64,000 bases of DNA from the NCBI GenBank assembly GCA_000751295.2, contig CCMO02000001.1:4554615-4618614 (forward strand), written 5' to 3'. Source of the stretch: a bacterium YEK0313 (GTDB lineage: Bacteria > Pseudomonadota > Alphaproteobacteria > Rhizobiales > Phreatobacteraceae). Below the pieces are notes generated by a model that had not been told where the DNA came from, searched no databases, and saw only the letters and a program-made list of their open reading frames with translations. Numbering within the stretch: the stretch's first letter is position 1; every line of letters begins with the position of its first letter. Both the position numbers and the translations under genes were made by a program. This document shows, piece after piece, positions 46,508 through 54,341 of the stretch.

Positions 46508-48199
46508 ATGGCCGCCGAAGCAACTGCCGATGCGATGGAACTGCCGGCCCGCGAGGGCATGGACTATGACGTGGTGGTGGTCGGCGGCGGCCTGGCCGGC
46601 GCCGCGGCGGCGATCCGGCTGAAGCAGATCAATCCGGACCTGTCGGTGGTGGTCGTGGAGAAGGGCTCCGAGGTCGGCGCCCATATCCTGTCGGGCGCGG
46701 TGATCGATCCCGTCGGGCTCGACAAGCTGCTGCCGGAATGGCGCAACGATCCGGACCGGCCGCTGAAGCAGGAGGTCACCGACGACCGCTTCTATTTCCT
46801 CGGCCATTCCGGCGCGCTCCGGCTGCCCAATTTCGGCATGCCCAAGCTGATGAACAACCACGGCAACTTCATCGGCTCGCTGGGCAATGTGGCGAAATGG
46901 ATGGCGGCCCAGGCCGAGGCGCTCGGCGTCGAGATCTATCCGGGCTTCGCCGCGGCCGAGGTGCTCTATGGCGAGAAGGGCGAGGTCCTCGGCATCGCCA
47001 CCGGCGACATGGGCATTGCCCGCGACGGCACGATCACCGACCGCTTCACCCGCGGCATGGAGCTGCGCGGCAAATATACGCTCTTTGCGGAAGGCGCCCG
47101 CGGCAGCCTGACCAAGCAGCTCATCGCGCGCTTCAAGCTCGACGAGGGCAAGGAGCCGCCGAAATTCGGCATCGGCCTAAAGGAGATCTGGCAGGTCAAG
47201 CCGGAAAACCACAAGCCCGGCCTCGTCCAGCACTCCTTCGGCTGGCCGCTGAAGATGGACACCGGCGGCGGCTCGTTCCTTTATCACGCCGATGGCGGGC
47301 TGGTTTATGTCGGCTTCGTCGTGCACCTGAACTACACCAACCCGACGCTGTCGCCCTTCGACGAGTTCCAGCGCTTCAAGCAGCACCCGCTGGTGCGCCC
47401 GGTGCTTGAGGGTGGCAAGCGCCTGAGCTATGGCGCCCGCGCCATCACCGAGGGCGGTTACCAGTCGGTGCCGAAGCTCACCTTCCCGGGCGGCGCGCTG
47501 ATCGGCTGCGCGGCCGGCTTCGTCAACGTGCCGCGCATCAAGGGGTCGCACAACGCGATCCTCTCCGGCATGCTCGCCGCCGAGCATGTCGCCGAGGCGA
47601 TCGCGGATGCCCGCGCCAACGACGAGCCGCGAGCCTATGAGCTGGCCTGGCGGTCGAGCGCCATCGGCCAGGACCTGTACAAGGTGCGCAACGTCAAGCC
47701 GCTCTGGTCGAAGTTCGGCACCATCGGCGGCGTGCTGCTCGGCGGCATCGACATGTGGACCAACGAGCTGTTCAAGTTCTCGCTGTTCGGCACGCTGAAG
47801 CACGGCAAGCCCGACTATGCGACGCTGAAGCCGCTCTCCGAGGTGACGCCCATCACCTATCCGAAGCCCGACGGCGTCATTTCCTTCGACAAGCTGTCGA
47901 GCGTGTTCATCTCGAACACCAATCACGAGGAGGACCAGCCGGTCCACCTCACGCTCAAGGACCCCTCGGTGCCGATCGCCAAGAACCTGCCGGTCTATGG
48001 CGAGCCGGCCCGGCTCTACTGCCCGGCCGGGGTCTACGAGGTCACCTATGCCGATGCGGCGGCCAAGACCGACCCGAAATTCGTCATCAACGCGCAGAAC
48101 TGCGTCCACTGCAAAACCTGCGACATCAAGGACCCCGCCCAGAACATCAACTGGGTGACGCCGGAAGGCGGCGGCGGGCCGAACTATCCGGGGATGTAG
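46508..48199 (+). CDS. Electron transfer flavoprotein-ubiquinone oxidoreductase
   Basis: Membrane-associated FAD and 4Fe-4S enzyme of 563 residues that passes electrons from ETF (fatty acid and amino acid oxidation) to ubiquinone. The FAD motif VVVVGGGLAGAAAAIRL is at 22-38. The quinone-binding helix region lies near GCAAGFVNVPRIKGSHNAILSG, here split by conserved Gly. The C-terminal cluster ligands are in YCPAGVYE and NCVHCKTCDIKDP. ATG 46508 has GGAAGGG just upstream; ATG 46490 is in frame and is the alternative. It ends 4 bp before a good terminator. Confidence 0.95.
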   Translation: MAAEATADAMELPAREGMDYDVVVVGGGLAGAAAAIRLKQINPDLSVVVVEKGSEVGAHILSGAVIDPVGLDKLLPEWRNDPDRPLKQEVTDDRFYFLGHSGALRLPNFGMPKLMNNHGNFIGSLGNVAKWMAAQAEALGVEIYPGFAAAEVLYGEKGEVLGIATGDMGIARDGTITDRFTRGMELRGKYTLFAEGARGSLTKQLIARFKLDEGKEPPKFGIGLKEIWQVKPENHKPGLVQHSFGWPLKMDTGGGSFLYHADGGLVYVGFVVHLNYTNPTLSPFDEFQRFKQHPLVRPVLEGGKRLSYGARAITEGGYQSVPKLTFPGGALIGCAAGFVNVPRIKGSHNAILSGMLAAEHVAEAIADARANDEPRAYELAWRSSAIGQDLYKVRNVKPLWSKFGTIGGVLLGGIDMWTNELFKFSLFGTLKHGKPDYATLKPLSEVTPITYPKPDGVISFDKLSSVFISNTNHEEDQPVHLTLKDPSVPIAKNLPVYGEPARLYCPAGVYEVTYADAAAKTDPKFVINAQNCVHCKTCDIKDPAQNINWVTPEGGGGPNYPGM

Positions 48200-48203
48200 C
48201 GAC

Positions 48204-48227
48204 AAAGGGCGCCGCAGGGCGCCCTTT
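48204..48227 (+). terminator. Intrinsic terminator after ETF-QO
   Basis: AAAGGGCGCC (48204-48213), loop GCAG, GGCGCCCTTT (48218-48227), then CCGTTTCC. The 10-bp stem is perfect and has A and T ends, so it can work for both converging genes. Confidence 0.7.
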
Positions 48228-48254
48228 CCGTTTCCGTTCGGCCGGCGGCCCGGC

Positions 48255-48647
48255 TCAGCGCCCGACGCGGAACAGCACCGCCTGATGGCCGTTGCGGCAC
48301 TGGGTGCGCACCCGGTCGCGCGTCTCCAGCGTCACCGTGCACTGCGTCGCCGGCGTGGTCCGGCCGTTGGCGCAACGGCCCTGGAACTGCATCTGCGCGC
48401 TGGCTCCGCGCGCCTGCCCCCGCCCTTGCGTGCCGCAGCGGTCCTGGCCCGGCGTCGTGAACAGTTCGCGCGCCTCGACGCGATTGCCGCGCACGCGCAT
48501 CTCGACGCCGGCAGCGGCCCCCGGCCTTGCCGCCCATTGACCGGCGAAATCGGCGGTGCGGGGCGCGCCGGCCTGCTGCGCGACGGCAGGGCCGGCGGCG
48601 AGCCCGAGGGCGACGGCGAGAGCGAGGAAGGCGGGGCGAATGATCAT
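48255..48647 (-). CDS. Small exported protein, unknown
   Basis: Protein of 130 residues with a clear signal peptide (MIIRPAFLALAVALGLAAG, likely cut after AVA near 25). The mature part resembles the small lipocalin-like or DUF2147-type beta proteins (TADFAGQWAARPG and four scattered cysteines) but I cannot place it in a family. It converges with ETF-QO and shares its terminator. Confidence 0.6.
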   Translation of the reverse strand: MIIRPAFLALAVALGLAAGPAVAQQAGAPRTADFAGQWAARPGAAAGVEMRVRGNRVEARELFTTPGQDRCGTQGRGQARGASAQMQFQGRCANGRTTPATQCTVTLETRDRVRTQCRNGHQAVLFRVGR

Positions 48648-48794
48648 GGCTGCAACCTGGCTTGGCCTTGCGGCGAATCCGTGGTGGCCCGAGCCTAGCG
48701 CGAATCCGGCGCCGAGGCATTGGCTTGCGTCGCGGGGCCGGCCCGGACTAATCGGATGGGCGCGCCCTGGCCGCTTGTCACACAGAGCCCGTTC

Positions 48795-49520
48795 ATGTCC
48801 GTCAGCCTGTCGATCGAAGACCTCGTCGAACCTTTTCCCGCCTTTCGTGTCGCCCTCCTGGTCTGCGACGACCTGACCATCTCGGCCGGGCGGCCGCCGG
48901 CGCTCGACGCCGAGATCGCGGCGCGCGAACAGGCGGCACGGCGGATCTTCGCGGGCCAGGAATTGTCCGAAATCCCCGGCATCGCCGCCTGGCGCGCCGC
49001 CTATCGCGGTTTCGGCATCAAGAAGACCAGCTATCGCTGCTCGGTCGAGCGGCTGATGAAGAATGCCCTCGCCGAACGGCCGCTGCCGCGCATCAACAGT
49101 TTCGTCGACGCCTACAACGCCGTCTCGCTCAAGGCGGTCGCCTGTATCGGCGCCGACGACCACGACCGGATCGAAGCCCCGCTCGCCTTCCGTTTCGCCC
49201 GTACCGGCGACACGTTCGTCGACATGGGCGCCGAACCGGGCGAGGACCCGAACGACCCGCCGAAGGACGGCGAGGTTGTCTATGCCGACCAGCGCCACGT
49301 GCTCTGCCGGCGCTGGAACTGGCGCCAGGATGCCCGTTCGATCATCACCCCGGCGACGCGCCGCGCCGTGCTGACCATCCAGACCAATGGCGCGGGCGAC
49401 CTCGAGGCGGCGGTGGCCGATGCGATCGACCTGATCGGCAGGTCCTGCGGCGGGCGCGTCGCAAGCGCCATCGCCGAGGCGGGGCGGCCGGTCGTCACGG
49501 TCGAGGGCCGGGCCGCCTGA
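48795..49520 (+). CDS. B3/B4 tRNA-binding domain protein
   Basis: Protein of 241 residues matching stand-alone B3/4 domains of phenylalanyl-tRNA synthetase beta: EIPGIAAWRAAYRGFGIKKTSYRCSVERL and PLPRINSFVDAYNAVSLK are characteristic (each broken by loops). The domain fold is used for editing of mischarged tRNA; the free-standing proteins have no proven role. ATG 48795 is chosen over an earlier frame opening. It converges with the ArsR-type gene. Confidence 0.8.
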   Translation: MSVSLSIEDLVEPFPAFRVALLVCDDLTISAGRPPALDAEIAAREQAARRIFAGQELSEIPGIAAWRAAYRGFGIKKTSYRCSVERLMKNALAERPLPRINSFVDAYNAVSLKAVACIGADDHDRIEAPLAFRFARTGDTFVDMGAEPGEDPNDPPKDGEVVYADQRHVLCRRWNWRQDARSIITPATRRAVLTIQTNGAGDLEAAVADAIDLIGRSCGGRVASAIAEAGRPVVTVEGRAA

Positions 49521-49550
49521 CGATGCCGGACGCGAGACGGCGGGTCAGGC

Positions 49551-50258
49551 TCAGGCCGCCGTCGGCAGGGACCAGGTGTCGACGCCCAGTTCCTGCCGCA
49601 GCACCGCCCAGCCGGCGGGCGTGATCTCCACCGCCCGCGACGAGGGCGAGCGGCGGAACCAGCCGCGGGCGCAGCCGTGGCTGAGCAGCGCAACCCCGAG
49701 CGGACCGGCGAGATGATGCTCGCGCTCGGTCCAGTCGAGGCATTGCCGTGCCAGACCCTTGCGCGTTGCCTTGAGCCGGTCGACCGCCAGCCCCTGGGCG
49801 GCGGACCACGCGGCACCCGCCGGCGTCACCTCGAAGCGCTTGTCCGGCGCGGCCGCGAGGTAGCCGCGGCGTTTCAGGCCCTCCGCGACGGCAACGCCCA
49901 CCTGGCCGGCAAGGTGATCGTAGCAGCAGCGCGCGAATTTCAGCCGGCGGGCCAGCGGGCTCAGCGGCCGGCGGCGCACCTCGCCGGGGCCGATCGCCGC
50001 CAGGCTTTCCAGCGCCTCGGCGACCTGCGGACCGGCCAGCCGGTAGTAGCGGTGCCGCCCTTCGGTCTCGACCGCGAGGAGGCCGCCGTCGAGCAGCTTG
50101 GCGAGATGCGAGCTCGCCGTCTGGGCGGTGACGCCGGCGGCATAGGCCAGCTCGCCGGCCGGCCGGGCCCGGCCGTCGACCAGGGCCGTCAGCATCGCCG
50201 CGCGCGCCGGATCGGCGATCAGGAAGGCGGCTGCGGCAACGGATGGCTGCGGTTGCAT
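49551..50258 (-). CDS. ArsR-family helix-turn-helix regulator, long form
   Basis: Regulator of 235 residues. The N-terminal winged helix (about 8-80) shows ADPARAAMLTALVDG and TAQTASSHLAKLLDGGLLAVETEGRHRYYRL (the second part in two helices). The C-terminal 130 residues are the extension common in this ArsR subgroup, with RRLKFARCCYDHLAGQVGVA; the RCCYDH stretch could sense metal or oxidants. GGAG precedes ATG 50258. It is divergent to an NTF2-like gene with a 12-bp palindrome between them. Confidence 0.85.
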   Translation of the reverse strand: MQPQPSVAAAAFLIADPARAAMLTALVDGRARPAGELAYAAGVTAQTASSHLAKLLDGGLLAVETEGRHRYYRLAGPQVAEALESLAAIGPGEVRRRPLSPLARRLKFARCCYDHLAGQVGVAVAEGLKRRGYLAAAPDKRFEVTPAGAAWSAAQGLAVDRLKATRKGLARQCLDWTEREHHLAGPLGVALLSHGCARGWFRRSPSSRAVEITPAGWAVLRQELGVDTWSLPTAA

Positions 50259-50330
50259 CTGACATCTCCAGGATGGAACGGCACCATGGTAGCGCGGCGC
50301 GCAACGCCATGTTTCGACACGCATCGAACC

Positions 50331-50342
50331 GTTGCGCGCAAC
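50331..50342. promoter_or_regulatory. 12-bp palindrome, candidate ArsR-type operator
   Basis: GTTGCGCGCAAC is a perfect palindrome located in the 134-bp gap between the divergent regulator and NTF2-like genes. A related half, GCGCGCAAC, is at 50315-50323 nearby. Such sites between a regulator and its divergent target are often operators; this one is inferred. Confidence 0.4.
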
Positions 50343-50392
50343 AATGCCTCTAAAGGTCGGATCTCCGACCACCGCTCTCAAGGGCAGGACCG

Positions 50393-50818
50393 ATGACCGA
50401 TCCGATCAACGATGCGCCCCGCCACGTCTTCGAACGCTGGCACGACACCATCCGCGCCCGCGACCTCGACGGCCTGATGGCTCTCTATGCCGAGGATGCA
50501 GTCCTCGAAACGCCGCTTATTCTCGTGACCCTGCCCGGTCGAAGCAGGGGAATTCTGACCGGCAAGCATGAGATCCGTGCCTTCTTCGAAGCCGGCCTCA
50601 AGCGCCTCGGCGCCAATCTCGGCCGCTGGTGGCGCACGGGCGTGTATTTCACCAATGGCCGCCAGCTCGTCTGGGAATATCCGCGCGACACGCCCGACGG
50701 CGACCAGACCGACCTCGTCGAGGTGATCGACCTCGCCGGCGGCCTGATCGCCCATCATCGGGTCTATTGGGGCTGGGTCGGCTTCCAGGCGCTGACCGCG
50801 GCGGCGCGCCGGGAATAG
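50393..50818 (+). CDS. NTF2/SnoaL-like domain protein
   Basis: Protein of 141 residues with the NTF2-like cone fold: FERWHDTIRARDLDGLMALYAEDAVLETP at the start (in two helices) and strands ending HHRVYWGWVGFQAL. Family members are isomerases, hydrolases or small-molecule binders; no specific activity can be assigned. It is probably controlled by the divergent ArsR-type regulator. Its last codons and TAG lie inside the left arm of an intergenic repeat. Confidence 0.75.
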   Translation: MTDPINDAPRHVFERWHDTIRARDLDGLMALYAEDAVLETPLILVTLPGRSRGILTGKHEIRAFFEAGLKRLGANLGRWWRTGVYFTNGRQLVWEYPRDTPDGDQTDLVEVIDLAGGLIAHHRVYWGWVGFQALTAAARRE

Positions 50819-50935
50819 CGAATGGGCCAATGGCGAGTGGGGAGTGGGGATGATCAAGCGGATGGCGGGAGCCCGGCCCCCGGCTGGCCCGGCCGACCGT
50901 CATTCGCCACGCGCTACTCGCCATTCCCCGTCTCC
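50812..50935. repeat. Intergenic inverted repeat made of degenerate heptamers
   Basis: The left arm (about 50812-50851) reads as variants of GCGAATG, GCGAGTG and GGGAGTG. The right arm (50901-50935) is the same pattern on the other strand (CATTCGC, CTACTCG, CCATTCCCC). A 49-base GC-rich spacer separates them. No ORF or transposase is associated. It looks like a small non-autonomous repeat element; the left arm supplies the stop codon of the NTF2-like gene. Confidence 0.55.
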
Positions 50936-51095
50936 GCTCACGGGGCGGTGAAGGCGCGCCCCCTCGCCTCGCGAGCCCGAGGCGCCTATCGTGGTCGGGC
51001 GGCGCGAACCGAGACATTCGCCTGCTCCCAGGATCGAGCATGGCGAGCGACTGCCGGCAGCGCACCGTTCGTCCCGACGACAAGGAGCCAAGCCC

Positions 51096-51521
51096 ATGAT
51101 CCGCAGCGCAACCGCCGTCTGGAACGGCACCGGCCGCGATGGCCGCGGCACGCTCTCCACCCAATCCGGTGTGCTCGACAACACCGCCTACTCCTTCCAC
51201 ACCCGCTTCGAGGACGGCAAGGGAACCAACCCGGAAGAACTGGTGGCGGCAGCCCATGCCGGCTGCTTCACCATGGCGCTCGCCTTCGCGCTGCAATCCG
51301 CCAATCTGACGCCGACCGAGCTGAAGACGACCTGCGCGGTGACGCTCGACAAGGACGGAGCCGGCTTCAAAATATCGAAATCGGCGCTGACGCTGACCGC
51401 GACCGTGCCGGGCGTGACCCAGGAAAAGTTCGGCGAGATCGCCGCCGGCGCCAAGGCCGGCTGCCCGATCTCCAAGCTCCTGACCGCCGAGATCAGCCTG
51501 GACTGGACGCTCGCGGGCTGA
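51096..51521 (+). CDS. OsmC family peroxiredoxin
   Basis: Protein of 141 residues. The two catalytic cysteines of OsmC/Ohr enzymes are Cys57 in HAGCFTMAL and Cys123 in AGCPISKLL, with NPEELVAAAHAG before the first. It reduces organic hydroperoxides in the cytoplasm. The start RSATAVWNGTGRDGRGTL is typical of the OsmC rather than the Ohr branch. AAGGAG precedes ATG 51096. Confidence 0.9.
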   Translation: MIRSATAVWNGTGRDGRGTLSTQSGVLDNTAYSFHTRFEDGKGTNPEELVAAAHAGCFTMALAFALQSANLTPTELKTTCAVTLDKDGAGFKISKSALTLTATVPGVTQEKFGEIAAGAKAGCPISKLLTAEISLDWTLAG

Positions 51522-51649
51522 TCGCGGCGCCGAAACGGTTAACGTCCGCTGACCAAATTCGATAGCAAACGCGGAAATTCCCTAAGGTCACCCTTACATG
51601 GTGCGGGCGATCATCCAAGGCTCAAGCGACCCGCCCGCGCCCGGATCCC

Positions 51650-52402
51650 ATGGCCGACGATTTCGCGATCAGCTTTCGCAAGACGCACGTGGCGTCGGCG
51701 GCAAACCCGCTGCCGGCGCGCGCCGGGTTGCCGCTCTGGCTCGTGGCCATGCTCGCCGCCGGCATCGGTTTCGCCGGCATGCACCATTGGCCGGCCCTCC
51801 GCGGCGCGGCCTGGCTCGTCCGGGCCGAACCGGCGCCAAGTCGCCCGCCGGACGCAGGCGCTTCGCGCCATGCCGGTCCCCGCATCATCACCAGCATTCC
51901 CGGCATTCGCGAAACGCCCGTCGAGAAACCGATCGGCATTCTCAGCCGGGCCGACCAGCCGCTGGACCTGACCTACACGGCCGCCGGGCCCGTCATCATC
52001 CGGACCGAGGCCAGCATCGTCGAGGTCGACGGCCCGAGCCTGCTCGTGCCGCCGGCGGGGCGTGCCCGCACCGCACGCGGCATGCTCGACCACGCGACCA
52101 CTCTCGCCAATGCCCTGAACCGGCTCGCCGAGACGCCGTGCGACCGCCACCTGCGCTATCTCGCCGCGGCCAATATCAATCTGTTCGTCGCCGCCTATTT
52201 TTCTCCCATGACGCCGATCAGGACCGCCGCCGACGCCAATGCCGCCTTCTGGATCCGCGCCGAAACCAGCATGGTGCGTCGGGCCGCGGCGGCTCTCATC
52301 GAGCGCGGAGCCCTCGGCCCGGCCGATTTCGGCCGCGACCGCTCCCCCGAGATCAAGGGGCTGTTCCTCGGCGTGCGCCAGGCGCTGCCCTCCTGTGCTT
52401 GA
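51650..52402 (+). CDS. Single-span membrane protein, unknown
   Basis: Product of 250 residues with a cytoplasmic start, one membrane helix (about 27-44, LPLWLVAMLAAGIGFAGM) and a long periplasmic part without a known domain. The segment IIRTEASIVEVDGPSLLVPP looks like beta strands; two cysteines (ETPCDRH and the penultimate residue) may pair. I do not recognise the family. Confidence 0.55.
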   Translation: MADDFAISFRKTHVASAANPLPARAGLPLWLVAMLAAGIGFAGMHHWPALRGAAWLVRAEPAPSRPPDAGASRHAGPRIITSIPGIRETPVEKPIGILSRADQPLDLTYTAAGPVIIRTEASIVEVDGPSLLVPPAGRARTARGMLDHATTLANALNRLAETPCDRHLRYLAAANINLFVAAYFSPMTPIRTAADANAAFWIRAETSMVRRAAAALIERGALGPADFGRDRSPEIKGLFLGVRQALPSCA

Positions 52403-52465
52403 GCCGCGCTCGCCCCGTTTTCGCCGGATTGTTAAGACTTGATAAAGCATGCAATGGAGACACAC

Positions 52466-52630
52466 ATGTCGTCGCTTCTGACCGGGGCCGCCCTTGCAGC
52501 GATTGCGATCGCGGCCTATTCGCTGCTCCGCCGGAGCCTTGCCGAGCTGCAGCCGCGGCCGGTTCGGGCCGAGGCGCCGATCCGCCGCCTGCGGCGCGAT
52601 CCGGTGACCGGCGAGTACCGCCCGTTCTGA
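52466..52630 (+). CDS. 54-residue membrane-anchored protein, unknown
   Basis: One N-terminal hydrophobic helix (about 4-20, LLTGAALAAIAIAAYSL) followed by a basic tail ending RDPVTGEYRPF, a pattern seen in many small conserved proteins of Hyphomicrobiales. ATG 52466 has GGAG at a good distance; an ATG at 52439 is in frame. The function is unknown. Confidence 0.55.
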   Translation: MSSLLTGAALAAIAIAAYSLLRRSLAELQPRPVRAEAPIRRLRRDPVTGEYRPF

Positions 52631-52679
52631 TCCGGTCCAGGGCTTCGCCGGCCGAGGCGCCGCGTCGCCCGCACGCCTG

Positions 52680-52708
52680 TTGACCCTCCCGGCATCGGTC
52701 CTTATTGC
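52680..52708 (+). promoter_or_regulatory. Candidate promoter of glyQ
   Basis: TTGACC (52680-52685) and TATTGC (52703-52708) are separated by 17 bases, 31 bp before the glyQ ATG. Both boxes are close to the sigma-70 consensus, and the leader would be short. Confidence 0.6.
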
Positions 52709-52739
52709 TCGGCCAGCATTCCAGCAAAGCCGTTGACCG

Positions 52740-53687
52740 ATGTCCCTTTCCCAGCTTCCCGACCATATGCGGCCCGAACGCTCGTTTCAGGGGCTGATCC
52801 TGACGCTGCAGAGCTTCTGGGCGGACAAGGGCTGCGCCATCCTCCAGCCCTACGACATGGAAGTGGGCGCCGGCACCTTCCATCCCGCGACGACGCTGCG
52901 CGCGCTCGGCCCCAAGCCCTGGAAGGCGGCCTATGTGCAGCCGTCGCGCCGGCCCAAGGACGGCCGGTACGGCGAAAATCCCAACCGGATGCAGCATTAT
53001 TACCAGTTTCAGGTGATCCTGAAGCCGAACCCGCCGAACCTGCAGGAGCTCTACCTGGATTCGTTGAAGGCGATCGGGCTCGATCCCGGCGTGCATGACG
53101 TGCGCTTCGTCGAGGACGACTGGGAGAGCCCGACGCTCGGCGCCTGGGGGCTCGGCTGGGAATGCTGGTGCGACGGCATGGAGGTTTCCCAGTTCACCTA
53201 CTTCCAGCAGGTGGCCGGCTTCGAATGCGCGCCGGTCTCGGGCGAATTGACCTATGGCCTCGAGCGCCTCGCCACCTATGTGCAGGGCGTCGACCGCGTC
53301 TACGACCTCAATTTCAACGGCCGCGAGGGCGCCGAGAAGGTGACCTATGGCGACATTTTCCTGCAGGCCGAGCAGGAATATTCCCGGCACAATTTCGAGC
53401 ATGCCGACACCGCCATGCTGTTCGAGCAGTTCCGCATGGCCGAAAGCGCCTGCCAGCGCTACCTCAAGGCGGGCGCGCCGGGAGCCGAGGACAACGATCC
53501 GCGCCACAAGATGGTGCTGCCCGCCTATGACCAGTGCATCAAGGCGAGCCATGCCTTCAACCTGCTCGATGCCCGCGGCGTGATCTCGGTCACCGAGCGG
53601 CAGAGCTACATCCTGCGCGTGCGCGACCTCGCCAAGGCCTGCGGCGAGGCCTGGCTGCAGACCGAAGGCGGCGGGCTCGCGGCATGA
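52740..53687 (+). CDS. glyQ: Glycine-tRNA ligase, alpha subunit
   Basis: Class II aminoacyl-tRNA synthetase subunit of 315 residues (alpha2-beta2 type). It contains SFQGLILTLQSFWADKGCAILQPYDMEVGAGT in two blocks, PSRRPKDGRYGENPNRMQHY and WEVDGMEVSQFTYFQQ-like WCDGMEVSQFTYFQQ. With GlyS it charges tRNA-Gly. Its stop overlaps the ATG of a small exported-protein gene (ATGA), and glyS is 654 bp further on. Confidence 0.97.
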   Translation: MSLSQLPDHMRPERSFQGLILTLQSFWADKGCAILQPYDMEVGAGTFHPATTLRALGPKPWKAAYVQPSRRPKDGRYGENPNRMQHYYQFQVILKPNPPNLQELYLDSLKAIGLDPGVHDVRFVEDDWESPTLGAWGLGWECWCDGMEVSQFTYFQQVAGFECAPVSGELTYGLERLATYVQGVDRVYDLNFNGREGAEKVTYGDIFLQAEQEYSRHNFEHADTAMLFEQFRMAESACQRYLKAGAPGAEDNDPRHKMVLPAYDQCIKASHAFNLLDARGVISVTERQSYILRVRDLAKACGEAWLQTEGGGLAA

Positions 53688-54166
53688 CGCTTCAGCTCTC
53701 CCGGCGCGACTTCGTTTTCGGTGGCGCGGCCGGCCTCGCGCTGACATCGGGCCCGGCCTGGTCCGCGGCGAGCGCCGAGAGCCCCGTCGATACGGTCAAG
53801 GCACTCTATGCGAAGCCCGCCGGCGCGTCCGACGCGCCTTTCCTGTCACGGCGGCTGAAGCGGCTGTTCGCCGCCCAGCGTGCCCGGGCGCGGCGCACCT
53901 CGGACGTACTCGCCGGCCTCGACTTCGACTATGCCTGCGGCTGCCAGGACTATGACGAGGCCTTCCGGCAGACTTTGCGCTACGATCTCGCCGGCCTGAC
54001 CGCCCGCACCGCCCAGGTGACCGCGCATTTCGGCCTGTTCGGCGCGTCGCGCGCGATCGTCTACAGCCTGGTGAAGGAGAACGGCCGCTGGCTGATCGAC
54101 GACATTGCCGGCAGCGCCGGACCGGGCGCCGACTGGCGGATGTCGCGCCTCCTCCGCACGCGCTGA
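53684..54166 (+). CDS. Tat-type exported protein inserted between glyQ and glyS
   Basis: Product of 160 residues beginning with a twin-arginine-like signal (SRRDFVFGGAAGLALTSG) and a likely cut after WSA. The rest, VDTVKALYAKPAG and KENGRWLIDDIAG, resembles DUF3828-type small periplasmic proteins. It is translationally coupled to glyQ, although the product is exported, so the link is probably only shared transcription. The 175-bp gap after it contains no gene. Confidence 0.65.
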   Translation: MTLQLSRRDFVFGGAAGLALTSGPAWSAASAESPVDTVKALYAKPAGASDAPFLSRRLKRLFAAQRARARRTSDVLAGLDFDYACGCQDYDEAFRQTLRYDLAGLTARTAQVTAHFGLFGASRAIVYSLVKENGRWLIDDIAGSAGPGADWRMSRLLRTR

Positions 54167-54341
54167 GAAGGAGGCCGGGGCCGGCGCGCCGCCGGCCGCC
54201 ATCTGGTTTCGGATATCGACGCGAGCCTGCGCCGGCAAGCTCTCGACGGACCGTTCTCAAGGCTTTATCACGCCAGCCAGACGATGATCGATCCGCCGCG
54301 CCCACCCGCGCGCCATCAGAAGACAGCCCAGGCCACTGCCA

